From contig NC_003279.8 of NCBI RefSeq assembly GCF_000002985.6, forward strand, positions 8,866,001 to 8,930,000: 64,000 nucleotides of DNA. Direction: 5' to 3'. Below, one piece after another: positions 25,301 to 39,447 of this stretch (its first letter is position 1; every line of letters starts with the position of its first letter). Source of the stretch: Caenorhabditis elegans. Taxonomy: Eukaryota; Nematoda; Chromadorea; Rhabditida; Rhabditidae. Under the pieces are notes generated by a model, which saw nothing but the letters and a program-made list of their open reading frames with translations, made no database searches and was not told where the DNA came from. The position numbers and the translations under genes are program-made.

Positions 25301-26955
25301 CTAAATTGAAAATTAAGCCTTTATACTTTTTAGAAGGAAAAACGAACCTGGCTGATTGCACGAAAACATGCGAAGCAGGTCAGGAAATGATTCGAGAAGA
25401 TGGGAATTCAATTCCATTCTGTCGAGAATGCACGTTTGGATTCTATAAAACGGTAATGAGAAAGTTTAATTTCGAATTAAGGACAAGTATTAAAACTACT
25501 GAAAAGTTAGCAAAGTCGTTTAATTCAGGGAGTTCGAGGTCCTTGTATTCAATGCCCACGTGGATTGACTACTACTTCTCAAGCTTCTACGTCTATAAAT
25601 AGCTGTGATACCATCAATTGCATTGATGCCAATACTATGGTAACTATTTAATTTATATGATCCTGTAAATAAAACTATGATTTTAGATTAACAAAAACGT
25701 GACAGTTGGACCAAGCACACCATATAGTGAAATTTGTATTGCGTGTGAGCAGGGAACTTTTCAGGTATGAAATTAATATTTTGGAGAGCCTATCCAGCTT
25801 TTGTTTGTTTCATAATAATCCAATTTTCAGAATGTCTCCAATTCTGATTCTTGTATTCCGTGTTCTGATCTATCAGAAAATGCAACTTCTATACCTGTTA
25901 CATGTCAATCCACATGTTCGGATGCAATTCCAACTGCTGGATGTAATTGTCAGTTACAGCAAAATGGAAAGAGTTCAATGATTACCAGAAACTGTTTGCC
26001 GGAAGTGGTAATTTCAATATTTAAAAAAAAGTCTGATTAACTGAATCATTTTAGACACCTGTTCCGGGAAACTCGAATGCAATTAAAATTGTTCTTGGAG
26101 TTGTGTTTGGAGTTTTACTTCTTATAATTATTGTAGTATTGGTATGCTTCAGAAAACAGTAAGTTTCATTAATTAAACATAAAAATGTTTACAAAAATTT
26201 CTTAGGATTACAATTAGGAACATTTAATTTTTAATTGTAAGCATAATGTGAAAATGGATAAAACGATTAATTTAGATGGAGAAAGAAATGGACAATTAAA
26301 TTATTTTTTAATGCGGGGGTATATGTATCATAGGCACCAAAATGAAATTTCGCAGACATTGTTGGATGTGGTAAATTGTTTTTAAGAATTATCGCATGGT
26401 TCCGGAAAACTGACACAAGTGACAATCAACACGTGGCATTATCTCATTGGGATAATGCAACAAATAGAAATGAGGAAGAGAATCAAAACCCCACTTCCAC
26501 AAATACTTATCCACGTATACCACCTCAAGCTCCGATTCCTCATCCGAATCTGAGAATAGTGACGTCACGGGCTGAAATGGATCAGCTTCCACCGCTTCCG
26601 ACTGCTTCAACGGCATCATTCCACGTGGATTCAGCATATAAAAGTGATGGGTTTGGAAGTGGATTTGGAACGTCTTCTGGAATGAGACATTTGGGAACCG
26701 GAATATCAACAGTACATCCAACAATTTTTTCATCAAATGACATTGCCTTTGAAGCTAATGGATCACCGATAATCCTTCGATCAAGTAATACACCTAGGAA
26801 AGAATCAAGTGATGATAGTAGTTTGGTAAGTTTTTTTTTCAAAGTTAAATACTTACCTGCTAAAATCGTTGTAAGTGTTAAATTAATTTTACTGTTTTAT
26901 TTTTAATTTTAAAAGCTAAAATTCCGTGAATATTTTTCAGGATTCCTTCTTTTAA
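10372..26955 (+). CDS. Giant mosaic single-pass receptor-like protein (CLECT-LDLa-CUB-like-sushi-EGF-pentraxin-HYR-GCC2/3)
   Basis: About 52 exons join in frame from ATG 10372 to TAA 26955, giving roughly 2,957 residues. Order: signal peptide (exon 1, WLLLILYGF core); C-type lectin domain (11049-12190); LDL-receptor class A (CLSGTF to DGSDES, about 12190-12290); CUB-like segments (12400-14600, 17900-18600); sushi/CCP modules (14983-15200, 17247-17544); a run of EGF modules, one calcium-binding type (16050-16229), most between 18795 and 22228; pentraxin/LamG fold (22444-23365); HYR repeat (23416-23900); GCC2/GCC3 Cys repeats (24914-26007); one membrane span (26055-26158); a cytosolic tail of about 150 residues ending DSFF. 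The organisation recalls SVEP1/polydom-type adhesion proteins, but it is membrane-anchored. I believe this is C. elegans F55H12.3. Ligand unknown. Less certain: exon 3 and exon 5 starts (about 11223 and 13545) and the end of exon 28 (21156 or later). Confidence 0.88.
11449..12088 (+). other. Long intron inside the lectin domain
   Basis: A 640-base intron between the WAEGQPPE exon and the NYCIALDLRNS exon. An open frame of about 60 codons at its 5' end ends in TGA at about 11670 and lacks lectin motifs, so it is read as intronic. No nested gene is seen. Confidence 0.6.
12750..13095 (-). pseudogene. Nested antisense small secreted-protein gene interrupted by one in-frame TAG
   Basis: It lies antisense in the 1.03-kb intron 12515-13544 of the giant receptor gene. 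Exon 1 (13095-13054) encodes a 14-residue signal-peptide start MKFLFALVFMAVIL. A 67-base GTGAGT...TTTGCAG intron (13053-12987) follows, then exon 2 from 12986. After 25 codons containing a CGAC Cys pair, a TAG occurs at 12911-12909. The same frame then stays open for 52 more codons with three further Cys, to TAA at 12752-12750. A TATAAATA box lies about 40 bases before the ATG. The long open continuation points to one ancestral secreted protein of about 91 residues broken by a single stop. Alternatives: a real 39-residue product, stop readthrough, or an acceptor at the TTAG containing the stop, which would stay in frame and skip it. Family not recognised. Confidence 0.6.
13313..13445. repeat. 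Fold-back repeat with TTGCCGAA/TTGGCAG words
   Basis: Several TTGCCGAA, GGCAATTTGGCAG and TTGCCAAA words occur in both orientations within about 130 bases of the intron, allowing a fold-back. Similar words recur at 19585-19735. Small TTGCCGAA-rich repeats of this kind are common in C. elegans introns. Confidence 0.45.
14797..14872. repeat. Imperfect hairpin in an intron of the mosaic receptor gene
   Basis: ACTGGGTTTTA plus CATTCC (about 14800-14817) pairs with GGAAT plus TAAAACCCAGT (about 14849-14872), leaving a loop of about 30 bases. It lies in the 350-base intron before the first sushi exon. Confidence 0.5.
19585..19740. repeat. TTGCCGAA-type dispersed repeat in an intron
   Basis: The words GGTAGCCGACAT, GTTGCCGAACGC and GTTGCCGAACCC repeat within the intron 19518-19806. 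It matches the type seen at 13313-13445. Confidence 0.4.
21157..21465 (+). other. Ambiguous region: intron or longer exon after an EGF module
   Basis: After an EGF module ending CEKS the frame stays open for another 70 codons, to TAA at about 21366. The encoded stretch (SILPDCAWLTNNASS onward) has coding-like composition. A phase-0 splice to the next EGF exon at 21466 can be made from GTAGGT at 21157 or from a GTGTTT site near 21287. The strong GTATGT donor at 21315 would shift the next exon out of its Cys frame. I used 21156 as exon end. Confidence 0.4.
26055..26158 (+). other. Transmembrane-segment exon of the mosaic receptor
   Basis: This exon encodes the sole long hydrophobic stretch near the C-terminus (about 20 residues, IVLGVVFGVLLLIIIVVL) followed by CFRKQ, a typical stop-transfer sequence. 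It fixes the topology as type I, with a cytosolic tail from 26387-26955 rich in Pro and Ser. Confidence 0.85.
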
Positions 26956-27412
26956 TTTTTCAAAACCATGTGCCAACTTCTACGGGAACTTCAACTTTTT
27001 AAAGCTAATTTATACATTTCCATGAGTTTATTTTTCATTTATTGTCAAACATAAACTGTGCATTTTTTGAAAATGTATTTTGCTAAATTGACATGGGGAT
27101 TTGTGAGATGTTTATTCAATTTTTATTAATTTTCATCTACTATTTTTCACAGACTATTGGACTCGGTGTAGTAGAGAGATTTTTCCTTTTGAAAAATGTG
27201 TTTGTTTGAATTAATACCAAACGGCTTCAGATATTGGTGAAACTAATGATGTATTTGTAATGTCCCTTTCAAGTGCACTCTGTGTGAGTGCTTAAAAAAT
27301 AAAATTTGAAAAGTTAAGGTTTCATTAAACGATAAATGCGAAGGCTTAAAGTATAAATGTTGGTTGGTACCGTAATGTACAATTATCTATTAAAGAGGCC
27401 GTAAGAGGAAAG
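26956..27412. other. Convergent 3' intergenic region
   Basis: It separates the 3' ends of the plus-strand mosaic receptor and the minus-strand secreted protein. A plus-strand AATAAA at 27298-27303 is the probable receptor poly(A) signal, leaving about 110 bases to the opposite stop codon. Nothing else is evident. Confidence 0.55.
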
Positions 27413-28136
27413 TTAAGAGATCACAATGCGGTTGCACAATGGAGCAAGATTGCGGACACCAGTTCCAGCAACACAGTTGCAAAGTTGACGAACTCCAGAT
27501 GTATCGAATCCAGAGTTGATTGCACATTGTTTGGTTGATTGAACGAGAATGCTATCTGGTGGAAGGTCAAGTCCACATCCAAGCTTCTTGTAACAGTGTC
27601 CGGTAGATCCACGATCCATACACTTCATGACACAGGTGGCAAACTTCTTTCCGACTGCAAGGAAGGCCTTTGCTTCAGCTTGGATTCCAGATCTTTGGAG
27701 GATAGAGTTGACTTCAGTGAAGGCAGCAAGCTTAAGAGTTTCTGGATAACGTTTGCGAACCATACCACCTCCGGATCTCGAGCATCTGGAATATTGATGT
27801 TTATTTTTTAGCAACGTTTAACGTTTCTCACGTTTCTCAGTTCAGAAACATAATTAAAATTAAACTGCAAAATAAAACTCACGCATTCTGAAGGTTAGAT
27901 TTTTGACAGTTGGCAGCTCTAGTGATAGCTGGTTCCTTTGCCAACATGCATTGTCTCAAAGCTGGATAGTTGGCTCCCATAGCTGCCACGTGGTTCTGGC
28001 ATTGATCAGCACACTTCATGAATCCACCCGTCGCACTTCCCATACATCCTTCAATTTCTCCACAGCCACATTGACGAATCATTTGTGACGCGGTAAGAGG
28101 TACTAGAGATACAAGAAGGACTATCGAGATATGCAT
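27413..28136 (-). CDS. Secreted Cys-rich nematode protein, 208 residues
   Basis: Two exons (28136-27883 and 27785-27413) join across a 97-base intron with consensus ends and give 208 residues. The N-terminus MHISIVLLVSLVPLTASQ is a clear signal peptide with likely cleavage near Ser17/Gln18. The mature part has about 16 Cys arranged in two related blocks, each with a C-x(3)-C helical spacing (MKCADQC, CVMKCMD) and a C-terminal QLCNCVAG. The layout fits helical, disulfide-bonded nematode secreted proteins, possibly related to the CPG4-type domain of chondroitin proteoglycans; that assignment is tentative. No membrane anchor or catalytic motif is seen. It is transcribed toward the mosaic receptor gene. 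Extracellular role unknown. Confidence 0.8.
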
Positions 28137-31100
28137 TCTGCAAATTTGACTTTTTTAAAAACATTTTCGGCATTTTCAATGTAAACGAGAATTCGTCAAG
28201 GAAAATAGTGAGAACTAGGATGTAATTTTTTTTTAATAGTTTGTTTTTGGTTAAAAAATTTTTCGGGTTCAGTTTTAATCGAAAAAATTTCGATTTTTTC
28301 GTTGCTTTTTCAAAATTAATTTTAAGTTTTCAAGTTGAACACTTTAAATATTTCAACAATTTTAAAACGCAGCGCGTCACAAATGAAGAAGCATATGAGA
28401 CTTGAATATTGTGGCTTTAAATTTGAATCTCGAAATTTTTGGAAAAATGTGCTCATAAATTTGAATACTATGGGTTTAATTAGTAAAATTAGTAAAAAAT
28501 CAAAGTATGAAATGTGAACATGGAAATCCTCCAAGAAATCATTTCCATTTATACCTTTTCAATTGCCTTGGATGCTCCTCCCAGTCCCGACTCCGCCCAC
28601 TTTCCATCTTCTAACCAGTATGTACATGTCTCTCTAATTCTCTCAGTTCTTCCATAATCTCTAATATATATTTCTTTTTACGGAATCATCAAACTGACTG
28701 ACATCTCCAAACACCTACTACTCGTCTGAAAATGTTGTTTAAACTTGTTCAATGTGATGTTGGTTAAATTTTGGAGGCAAAAGCAGTAAAACAGTTACGA
28801 GAGATGAAAAAGAAAATGGAAAACTTCACTGAACAATGGGTCAGTTAGATTTTAACATTTCAAGGTCATGTAGACAATTCCCAAAAAGGTAAGAAGAGAA
28901 ATGACCGTCGGTTTGGGAAAATATCAAAAATCACATATTTTCACTCGAGTAAAGTTTAATTATTTTTTTCGAAAATTTTGAACATATTTTTTTGCTCCTG
29001 TGCAATTTTTAATTCAAAAAATTCTGCTAGTCTATTCTGCCCATTTTTTAAACACCATTTTGCCTGAAACTCTATATGCCGTATATTCTCTATTAGTGTT
29101 GTACCCTATTACTTAACTCTGGCTCGGTTGTTTTTCTTTGTTTTTATAAAAAATGACCACTAAAATGATAATTTCCAATTATTTTTCTATTATTTTGAAA
29201 TTAATTTTCATTGCCTCATTGCTCTCTTCTAAATGAACCGAAATATAACCTTTCAAATTGGAGCAATAGGGTTACATTACGTTTGATCTGCAGACATATC
29301 AGAAGGTTTTGGGTTTAACAATTTGTGAAGTTACTCGACATTGGGTGATTACCATGTTTTTTCTGGTAACTTTTGGAAATCAACTCTACATTTTTTTAAA
29401 AATTCTAAAACATTTAGAAATATTTCGTTGAATTTAATTTAATTTAATATTTATACATTGTCTATTGAGGTTCATAATAACTGATCAAAAGCTACATATT
29501 CAAGTGTGACTGTTTCTAATCTTCAATCTCTTAGACATTATTATTTTGATCCTTTAGTCAATAAAAACGTCACTGTAGTTCAAAACTTGAAGAAAATCAG
29601 TAACATACTTGTTATATTCTTCAAGTGTTCTGTTATTCATTAGACACCTTTTTTTCCTCAATTCCTCAAAAAGGTGCATCTGTCGTCGCTAGAAAAAGGT
29701 TAAGTTCGTCGAGAACGATGCATGTAGTCTCCGTTTTTTTTTTAATTTTATTTTCACATGTGTCCATTAGATGGTCGACCGCCAAGAAAAGTGGACATTG
29801 ATCGGTAAGGTTGGACATAATATTGATGGAGAAGAACCTCGGTATTTCAAGAAGTTGAGGAAAAATAATATTTGTGAAAGCTTAACACTGGAATAATTTT
29901 CTAGAAAACAAGGAGAAATACTGAATATTAGCTAAAGACAGTTTATGATGAAACCTGACATCAATGTGAGAAGTTTAAAAAACTGAAGTTGAATTGAAAA
30001 AAACCAGTCCAAATCCATGAGTTTTTCGTTGCAAATCATTTAATTTTAATAAAAGAGGACAATTCGTGTTATCCCCCATGATCTTTCATTGGGCGCTAGT
30101 TTCATAACTTTCTTCAGGATCTGTAAATGAAATAATTAGGAACTGTTTTCTTGTTTTCGGGAGAAGTCTCCAAAGTTTGTCAGAAAATTTCCTACAACTA
30201 TCAATGTTTAAGACCATGATTCACCATCAATTCAAAATCCATTCATAAATCACATAAATTGTCCGTAATCAAACATTTGTGTTTACTCTGATTTCTGCGT
30301 TTTCTTCTCTTTATTTAGTTGATCAAACGGTTTGCATCCGTTGATTGTGATGTTGATGATGTTGTTGTTTATGATAAGAAATTGTTCACAAATGACGTCA
30401 ATTTGTATCACTATTAAACGATATTCACATTACGTTCTAAAACTTGTTTGTGGTGAGCAAGAAAATAAGATGTTCTAGAGACCCAAAGTGCATTTTTACA
30501 GGACAGAGTCTAATAGAATCTTTGAAAAATGTTTTTTTTAATTATTTCAATAGGTTTTGCAAATCATTTTTAAGACATTCCTGGAACAGCTTCAGCAATA
30601 TTGAGAACCTCATCCATATTTTCTAGGTCCCTGATGGACATGTACATGCTACGTAGCCTATTTGATTCTGGAAAACCTCTGAAACTATTGTTGGTGAAAA
30701 GTTGCAGAATCTTGATTGTTCCATTTTATAAATTCATTTTTCAATTAAGAATTGAAAACTTCCCGTTTTAGTTGTAATTTTTGTGTTTTGTTCTCAGTTC
30801 CTGACTTCCTAAACTTTTTTTTCCTAAATTTGTGTTTTCTATTCGTTCAATTGAACTTTTTCATTAATTTTTCTGAGAGGTTCTTCAGAAAAATGATCTA
30901 ATTTAATGATTTGGATTTATGTGAATCAACTTATCCTCTTCGCTGAACACATTCACTTATTGACATCACTGATGACGTGGCATGGGAGGTTTTTTCGATT
31001 TTCTCGAATCAAACTTTACTCTTGAAATAATCTATTGTACGACATGTTGCGAGGAACGACAAGTGACATTGGTCGAGAATTAAAAAAAAGAAAAGCCATT

Positions 31101-31755
31101 GGGTTTTGTGATTTTTTATTTTATTCCCTTGAACGAAAAAAAGTGTTATTGCCATTGAAAGTGACCTTCGCCGATGGCTATCAAAATTCCATGTTCCCCC
31201 ATTTTTTTTGCGTCTTCTTTTTGGTTACATCAATCACCTAACCGATCGGAGACAAAAAATGAGAGGGCAGAAACATTAATTTATTAGTTTTGTGGATTTT
31301 TATATTAAACTTGTTTCAGTTCAACATAATTTGGCAATTATTGGTACGAACTGATCAGTTTTGGATTTAAATGTTCTATTCACAAAAGCGTTACAGAAGT
31401 CTGCCCTAATTTGTAAACCTATTTAGAAAAGGGAGCGTTGAATTAAAGAACCATATTCATAGTTTAAATTTTTTAACCATGATGGATTTTTCCAGTTATT
31501 TTATGTGAATAAGTTATCGGTGTTTCAAGAAAATTTTTAGTTTTAGGTGGAGGTGTCGCCAGAGTGAGCTCTCAAAGTCAAAAAAAGGCGAGGAGGCCTT
31601 TCCCAGGTGTTGTTAATTTTTCTTTTTTATTAAAAAAAACATACACTTGATAAAAACAAACTAAACCAGTTTGTTATTTGATTCACCCGCAATTTAAAAA
31701 ATGTAAACAGTTTGAAAGACCTATTTGAAGAAAGAAACCAACAATTTACTATAAT
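28137..31755. other. 3.6-kb intergenic region
   Basis: No convincing gene. It is AT-rich and lies between the start of the secreted-protein gene and the 3' end of unc-29. The poly(A) signal of unc-29 (AATAAA on the minus strand) is at 31631-31626. The words GTACCCTATTAC (about 29102) and AATAGGGTTAC (about 29265) are inverted. A minus-strand open stretch at 30036-30116 after a CAG acceptor looks faintly exon-like but is isolated. Confidence 0.5.
31626..31631 (-). terminator. AATAAA polyadenylation signal of unc-29
   Basis: TTTATT on the plus strand (AATAAA on the minus strand) lies about 125 bases after the unc-29 stop codon. Confidence 0.5.
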
Positions 31756-34700
31756 TCAGGGAATATTGGATGCTGTATCGTATTTCTCTTTGAGACGATC
31801 CAACATTTCTTGTTGATCAATTCCTGAAACAATACATAGTTGTAGTTTGGTTGAGAAATATATTAGAACTCACTCTGGAATACGTGAGGCGCGGAAAACA
31901 GAATACCACATGTTCCTCCAACAGTTATTCCAAAAAATACATAAAGCAGCAATCGATCGATTATCATTGCCACATATTTCCAATCGTCTCGGAACTGAAA
32001 ACGGAACGTTAGAGTTGGTATTTCGACCCCAATAAAGTTGTTTCAAAGTTTTTTGTTGAATGTACTAAATTTATTATTTCTCGGAAATTCAATACAACTT
32101 TGTCGGGCACCAAATTATAGTGGTTTCTCGATTTTCTAAACGAATGTTGCACGAATTTATTTGGGTCGGTCTCACCGCCAAAAAGTGGTGTCCCTTTTTG
32201 TTTTCGAGGTGAACGCTTTCCCATTCAACTCCTTTTCTTTCAAAATTAATTCTTAAAACACTGATATCTTTTTTATAAAAAGCCAAGTTAATTCTATCAA
32301 TAAATGCATAAATTTGTTAATCTCCTTGTGTCTTTAAGTTCAATTTTCATAAAAGTGCAAAAACACATCAAAAATTTATATCCTTTTTAGGAGAAATGTT
32401 CACAAAAAAACTAACCGATTTATGTTGCTCGTCTCTTTTCAAATGTTCCGTAATATACTCAATTGCATCAATTGCTCGTAGAGCATCAGTACTTAATGGA
32501 TAATATGCAGACGTCTCATTTGATGCAGTATTTCGAATTGTAGTTGTTCGATCATCAGCTGATGGACATAGTGGATGATGAGCTGATGGGCTTAATGTAA
32601 ACTGTCCAACTCCTGGTAGTTGGGCCATTCCAGAACGGACAGCGCTTCGCTCAGATGCCGATTTTGGGCGTTTCATGCAAACAAGTTTTGGAAGAAACTA
32701 AAAATTCAAATAAATTTATTATAAGTTTGAAACAGAAATTGGAGGCAAACCTGCAAAAATACGACTCGAACCCATTGTGGCATCCGATGAGTTCTTGGTC
32801 CTCGGAAATATACATTGATAATGATGACAGTAACTAGAATTGTGATAACATTAAGAACAAATGTCAACAGTAGATATTTGGCCATCAATGGAATTGTAGA
32901 AGATGTTGGTGGAAGAATCTTTGATACAAGAAGCAAGAACACAACGATGGAGAGTAGAACAGATATTGTCAACGTTATTTTTTCTCCTGAATATTATAAT
33001 TAAAATAAGAAAACAATTTGTGTTTTAAAAAACTAAGTTAGATTCAGAAGAAATATAACTATATTTTAAAATTAAAATTCACTCACCAGAATCAGTAGGC
33101 AAGAAAAATACAGCCATACTCAAGAATGCCATTAAAACCGTTGGAATAATTAGGACAACAGTGTAAAAAAGTGTCTTTCGACGAATTCGAACTTGAAATT
33201 CAATTCTCGATCTCTTATTGACCAATGATGCTGGAACATCTATAACATCCCAAATTGAGCTTGCTGAATATTCAGAGACATCTACAAGTTCGGCTTGAAC
33301 AAATTCCAGTTTTATTTCGTTTTCGTTATACTGCAATATATGAAGAAGTTGAATAAAAATGATTTATTCTTAAAACTCACAGTCCAACTTCCAAATACCA
33401 AAGTGCACACTTGTTCATCAAATGGGAAGAATTCGACGTCTGTATATAATTGTTTTTAATAGTTGGGCTTTTCGAGAAAAAGATTGGGTATCGGGAAATG
33501 ATAATGAAAAAAAAACAAAACAAAGAATAAAGGGAGAGTTAGAATCTTTAACAAGCGCTATTGAATTTGAATTTCTCAAAAAGAAGGAGCAACACTAACT
33601 TTTGAACCAATCAGCATCTTCGAACACTTCATCTGGTTGGTTCAAAAGTGGTTGAAGCTATGACTGAATTTTCAGTTCTCAAAATATCAAAACATGGCTT
33701 TTAGCCTGATTTTGGTTCAAAAATATTAACTCTGATCAGAACTTGGGAAAGACAAGTTTTTGTCTAAGTCTTGTTCACGTTTCGCCACTTTATAATCAAG
33801 TTACTATTTTTTGGAAGAACTTGGACGAAATTGGACGGTGAATTTGGAAAACAGAAATTTCGAAAGTTGGGTATTTCGTTTTTTTTTGAGAGTTTGTGGT
33901 ACCATTTTCTCAACTTCACTTTTCAATAAAAAAAATATTTTGGTAATTTGCTAATTTTTTTGATAAATAAAAAACTCACCAATGATACAGCTGCTTTTAT
34001 AAATTGCCGGCGGAACCCATAACATATCTCCTTTGTGATTAATAACTACATTACACATAAATGACACCTCGTAATTTCCATCGGCACTGAAACTTTTTTT
34101 TGATATGGAAAAACGGAAAATGCTCACTTGTTGAACAAAACTATGTCAGGGAGCCAAACTTTATCTGGTGACACTCGAATTTGTTTGATTTCTCCGTAGT
34201 TGACAGGGTTCCATTTCATTTGAAAATCATGCCACTGCTGGAAATTGCTACTTTTACTAAAATATTTATTTTTACTCAGAACCAACCAGCGTAAGCCAAA
34301 CATTTGTATGCATAACTTGATCTTTCTCGTCCTAAAATTCGAAAAATGTGTTAAAAGAAATCAAAAAAAGAAAATCGAAAATAAAAAATGGAACCAACCA
34401 CATTGATGAGCAACACCAACTGCAGAGCCATTTTGACAATTAATGGAAGTTCAGACGAATTTCGGACTGGCTGTAATATATAAATGAAAGATTTTCCAAA
34501 TCTTTTTCATTTTTTATAAATACACTTTGAAACTTAAAACTTTGAAATTTTAAATGAAGAAAAAAGAAACCTGAATGAGAGAATTATAGCCTCGAAATAC
34601 ATCCACCATCAATCGTTCTTCATCATCCGATGCTAAAATTAAAATATAATTTTTAGAAAAAATACAAAATGCAAATTTATATTATGTACGCCTAGACCTT

Positions 34701-35428
34701 GCAACTGCATTTTTTAAAAACTTACCCATTATAGGAAGTCTTCACTTGCAGTGAAACTTTTGAAATATATAAAGTAGGTCAACAACTGTAAACAAATGAA
34801 AAGTGTTCACAAGTTAGAATTCAAATTCCCTTGGGTACTATTTGCACATATTAACCGCCCGTCAAAAAATCTGAGAAAAGAGGGACTGGAGACGTCAACG
34901 CCTCTTTTTTTTGCATTTTCTCCGTTGCTGGTGGCCGAAATTGGCATATCATGGAGATTTTGAAATATTGTCATCTCAAGTATGTTTTTTTTTATTTTTA
35001 AAGTTTTTTTTTTTAATAAATAAATGAAACATCAGGCTTTTCGGATTAAAATGTTATAAGTCCACAACTACACTTTGATATCTCAATCTACATAATATGG
35101 TGGAGTAGTTTCAGTGGAAGTTTAGTCTAAATATACTTATCAATATACTTATGACTCTTTCCGTTTTTGTCTTTCATAAAACTTAGCTGAGTGGAAATAA
35201 GTTCAGAGGTGGAAGTTCAGAATAATGCAATGTTGGCTGTGATAATTTTTTGCATTCAAAAAAATTTCCAACCACTTTTATTCATTCAGTGATTTTTGTG
35301 TAATCTATGATGTAGGTAACACAATTTATAAATAAGTTTTGTAGTTCCTTACCGTTTATGGTATTTATTATTACAAGAAATATAACTACACTTAGTACCA
35401 AAATCCATGATAGTCGGTTGGTCCTCAT
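31756..35428 (-). CDS. unc-29: UNC-29, non-alpha subunit of the levamisole-sensitive nicotinic acetylcholine receptor
   Basis: Twelve exons (35428-35353, 34632-34571, 34470-34399, 34331-34287, 34237-34128, 34086-33980, 33439-33381, 33330-33087, 32986-32751, 32697-32416, 31994-31874, 31823-31756) give exactly 493 residues, the length I recall for UNC-29. It is a subunit of the pentameric cation channel of body-wall muscle that responds to acetylcholine and levamisole. Visible: signal peptide (exon 1), ligand-binding domain, Cys-loop C155 to C169 with 13 residues between, M1 near 230-253, M2 (GEKITLTISVLLSIVVFLLL), M3, a Ser-rich M3-M4 loop (exon 10), and M4 (WKYVAMIIDRLLLYVFF). The vicinal Cys pair that defines alpha subunits is absent before M1, so it is a non-alpha subunit. 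An acceptor eight bases before the ATG suggests SL1 trans-splicing. Confidence 0.97.
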
Positions 35429-35435
35429 AAGAGAT

Positions 35436-35445
35436 CTGAAAAATG
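35436..35445 (-). promoter_or_regulatory. Acceptor immediately upstream of the unc-29 ATG
   Basis: On the minus strand CATTTTTCAG is followed by ATCTCTT and then ATG at 35428. With no upstream coding exon it is a likely SL1 trans-splice site. Confidence 0.55.
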
Positions 35446-35750
35446 AAATTTGAAATTTCTGAAATTGTCTAACTCTCTAAATCTCTTTCTGGATCCATCT
35501 CTCATCCACTTGGGCCATCAAGAGAGAAAAGTGTGTGGAAAGGAAGAGAAAAGATTAAAAGAAAAGGAAAAACAAAAGTAGGAGGCCGAAGGACATGAAT
35601 GATTGTGTGACAGAGATGGAAGAAGAAGAAGACATGGATTAAATATAGGAAAGCAAAAAGGAAAGGAGGGACCAACAGAAGCACCACATCATCATCCATC
35701 CATTCCTCCGTACGTTTCTCACTGGTCTCTCATTGTTTTTGGGCAACCAA

Positions 35751-35754
<4 letters not shown>

Positions 35755-35792
<38 letters not shown>
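35755..35792. repeat. (AG)n dinucleotide microsatellite
   Basis: About 19 uninterrupted AG units, embedded in a purine-rich stretch about 330 bases upstream of the unc-29 ATG. Confidence 0.95.
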
Positions 35793-35796
<4 letters not shown>

Positions 35797-36847
35797 GGAT
35801 AGGGAAATTGCGGTGGGAAATGGAATTTAATGAGCATGTATTAATAGAGTTGAGCATTTTAAAAATGAACATAAAGTTTAAAAGAGGTTTGAAAAATGAT
35901 GGTGGGGCGAAGTTTTGCAAGCTTTTTGAGTAATAGCTCATAAGCTCTACTTTCTTGATGAGTTCAACATTTCACTTGGTATATTGTGCGCTGAAAATAG
36001 GTGACCACAAAAAATTGGAGCACTGTGAACTGAAAAAAAGTTCATCTGAACATGGCTTTTGGTTTTTTTCTAAGTCAAACCTTGATTTTAGGATGTTTTG
36101 ATAACCTTGAAACTATTTGCGGTTTTTTCGAGCTATTTTTGATCGCTGGTGTACAAGGTTTTTAAATTGAAAAAAAAATTTTCTGTCCAAAACAGCAATG
36201 ATGAAGAAAAGAGGAACTTGGTGGTTTTGAAATGTCATAAACCAAAAAGTGTTATATTTTCATTTGAATGTCTTTTGGGTCATAAGCCGCAGTAAACCAG
36301 ATGTTACTTCATAATTCTAGACTTCCTCAGAAAATGAGTAAACTATGAATATTGATTAATTTGTCTTAAAATATATTAGTTTAAGAAATGCATATACTAA
36401 TTTCCTACTGGAAATGGAGAAAAAAAATTACAAAACTTCTAGAAACTACATACAGTACCCTTCTAGAATACTTTTATAGTGACGCTTTCATAAAAAAGTC
36501 TAATTGGTAACGAAATTTCCAAAAATATCAAATATTGATTGATTGATTAGTTTAGAAATGGGTGACGAGATATCCAGAGAGCTAAAGAAACGGGAATTGA
36601 TAGTGTGTAATTGTTCGAAGAGACGGGAACTAACAGCTGTCTTCAGGAGCCACTATGCAAGTTATCCGTCACAGGAGAAATAGGAGAAGGGCGGGCGGAA
36701 GAAAGATGATGATTTGTCAATGTGACACTTTTAATATTAAGATTTTAAAGCATAACATTTTCATTTTGATAAGTAAAAACACGGAAACACAACAATAGAT
36801 GAGAACAGTTTAACGACCTGGAACAACAAAATGCAATATTTAAAAAT

Positions 36848-39447
<2,600 letters not shown>

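Larger units (their letters stand above)
35429..36847. other. unc-29 upstream region
   Basis: 1.4 kb between the tgs-1 stop and the unc-29 start, presumably containing the muscle promoter of unc-29. It holds a (GA)n microsatellite at 35755-35792 and purine-rich sequence on either side. No gene seen. Confidence 0.5.

Noticed and set aside
30036-30116. Minus-strand open stretch after a CAG acceptor
   Set aside because: Short, isolated, with no upstream exon in frame and no homology.
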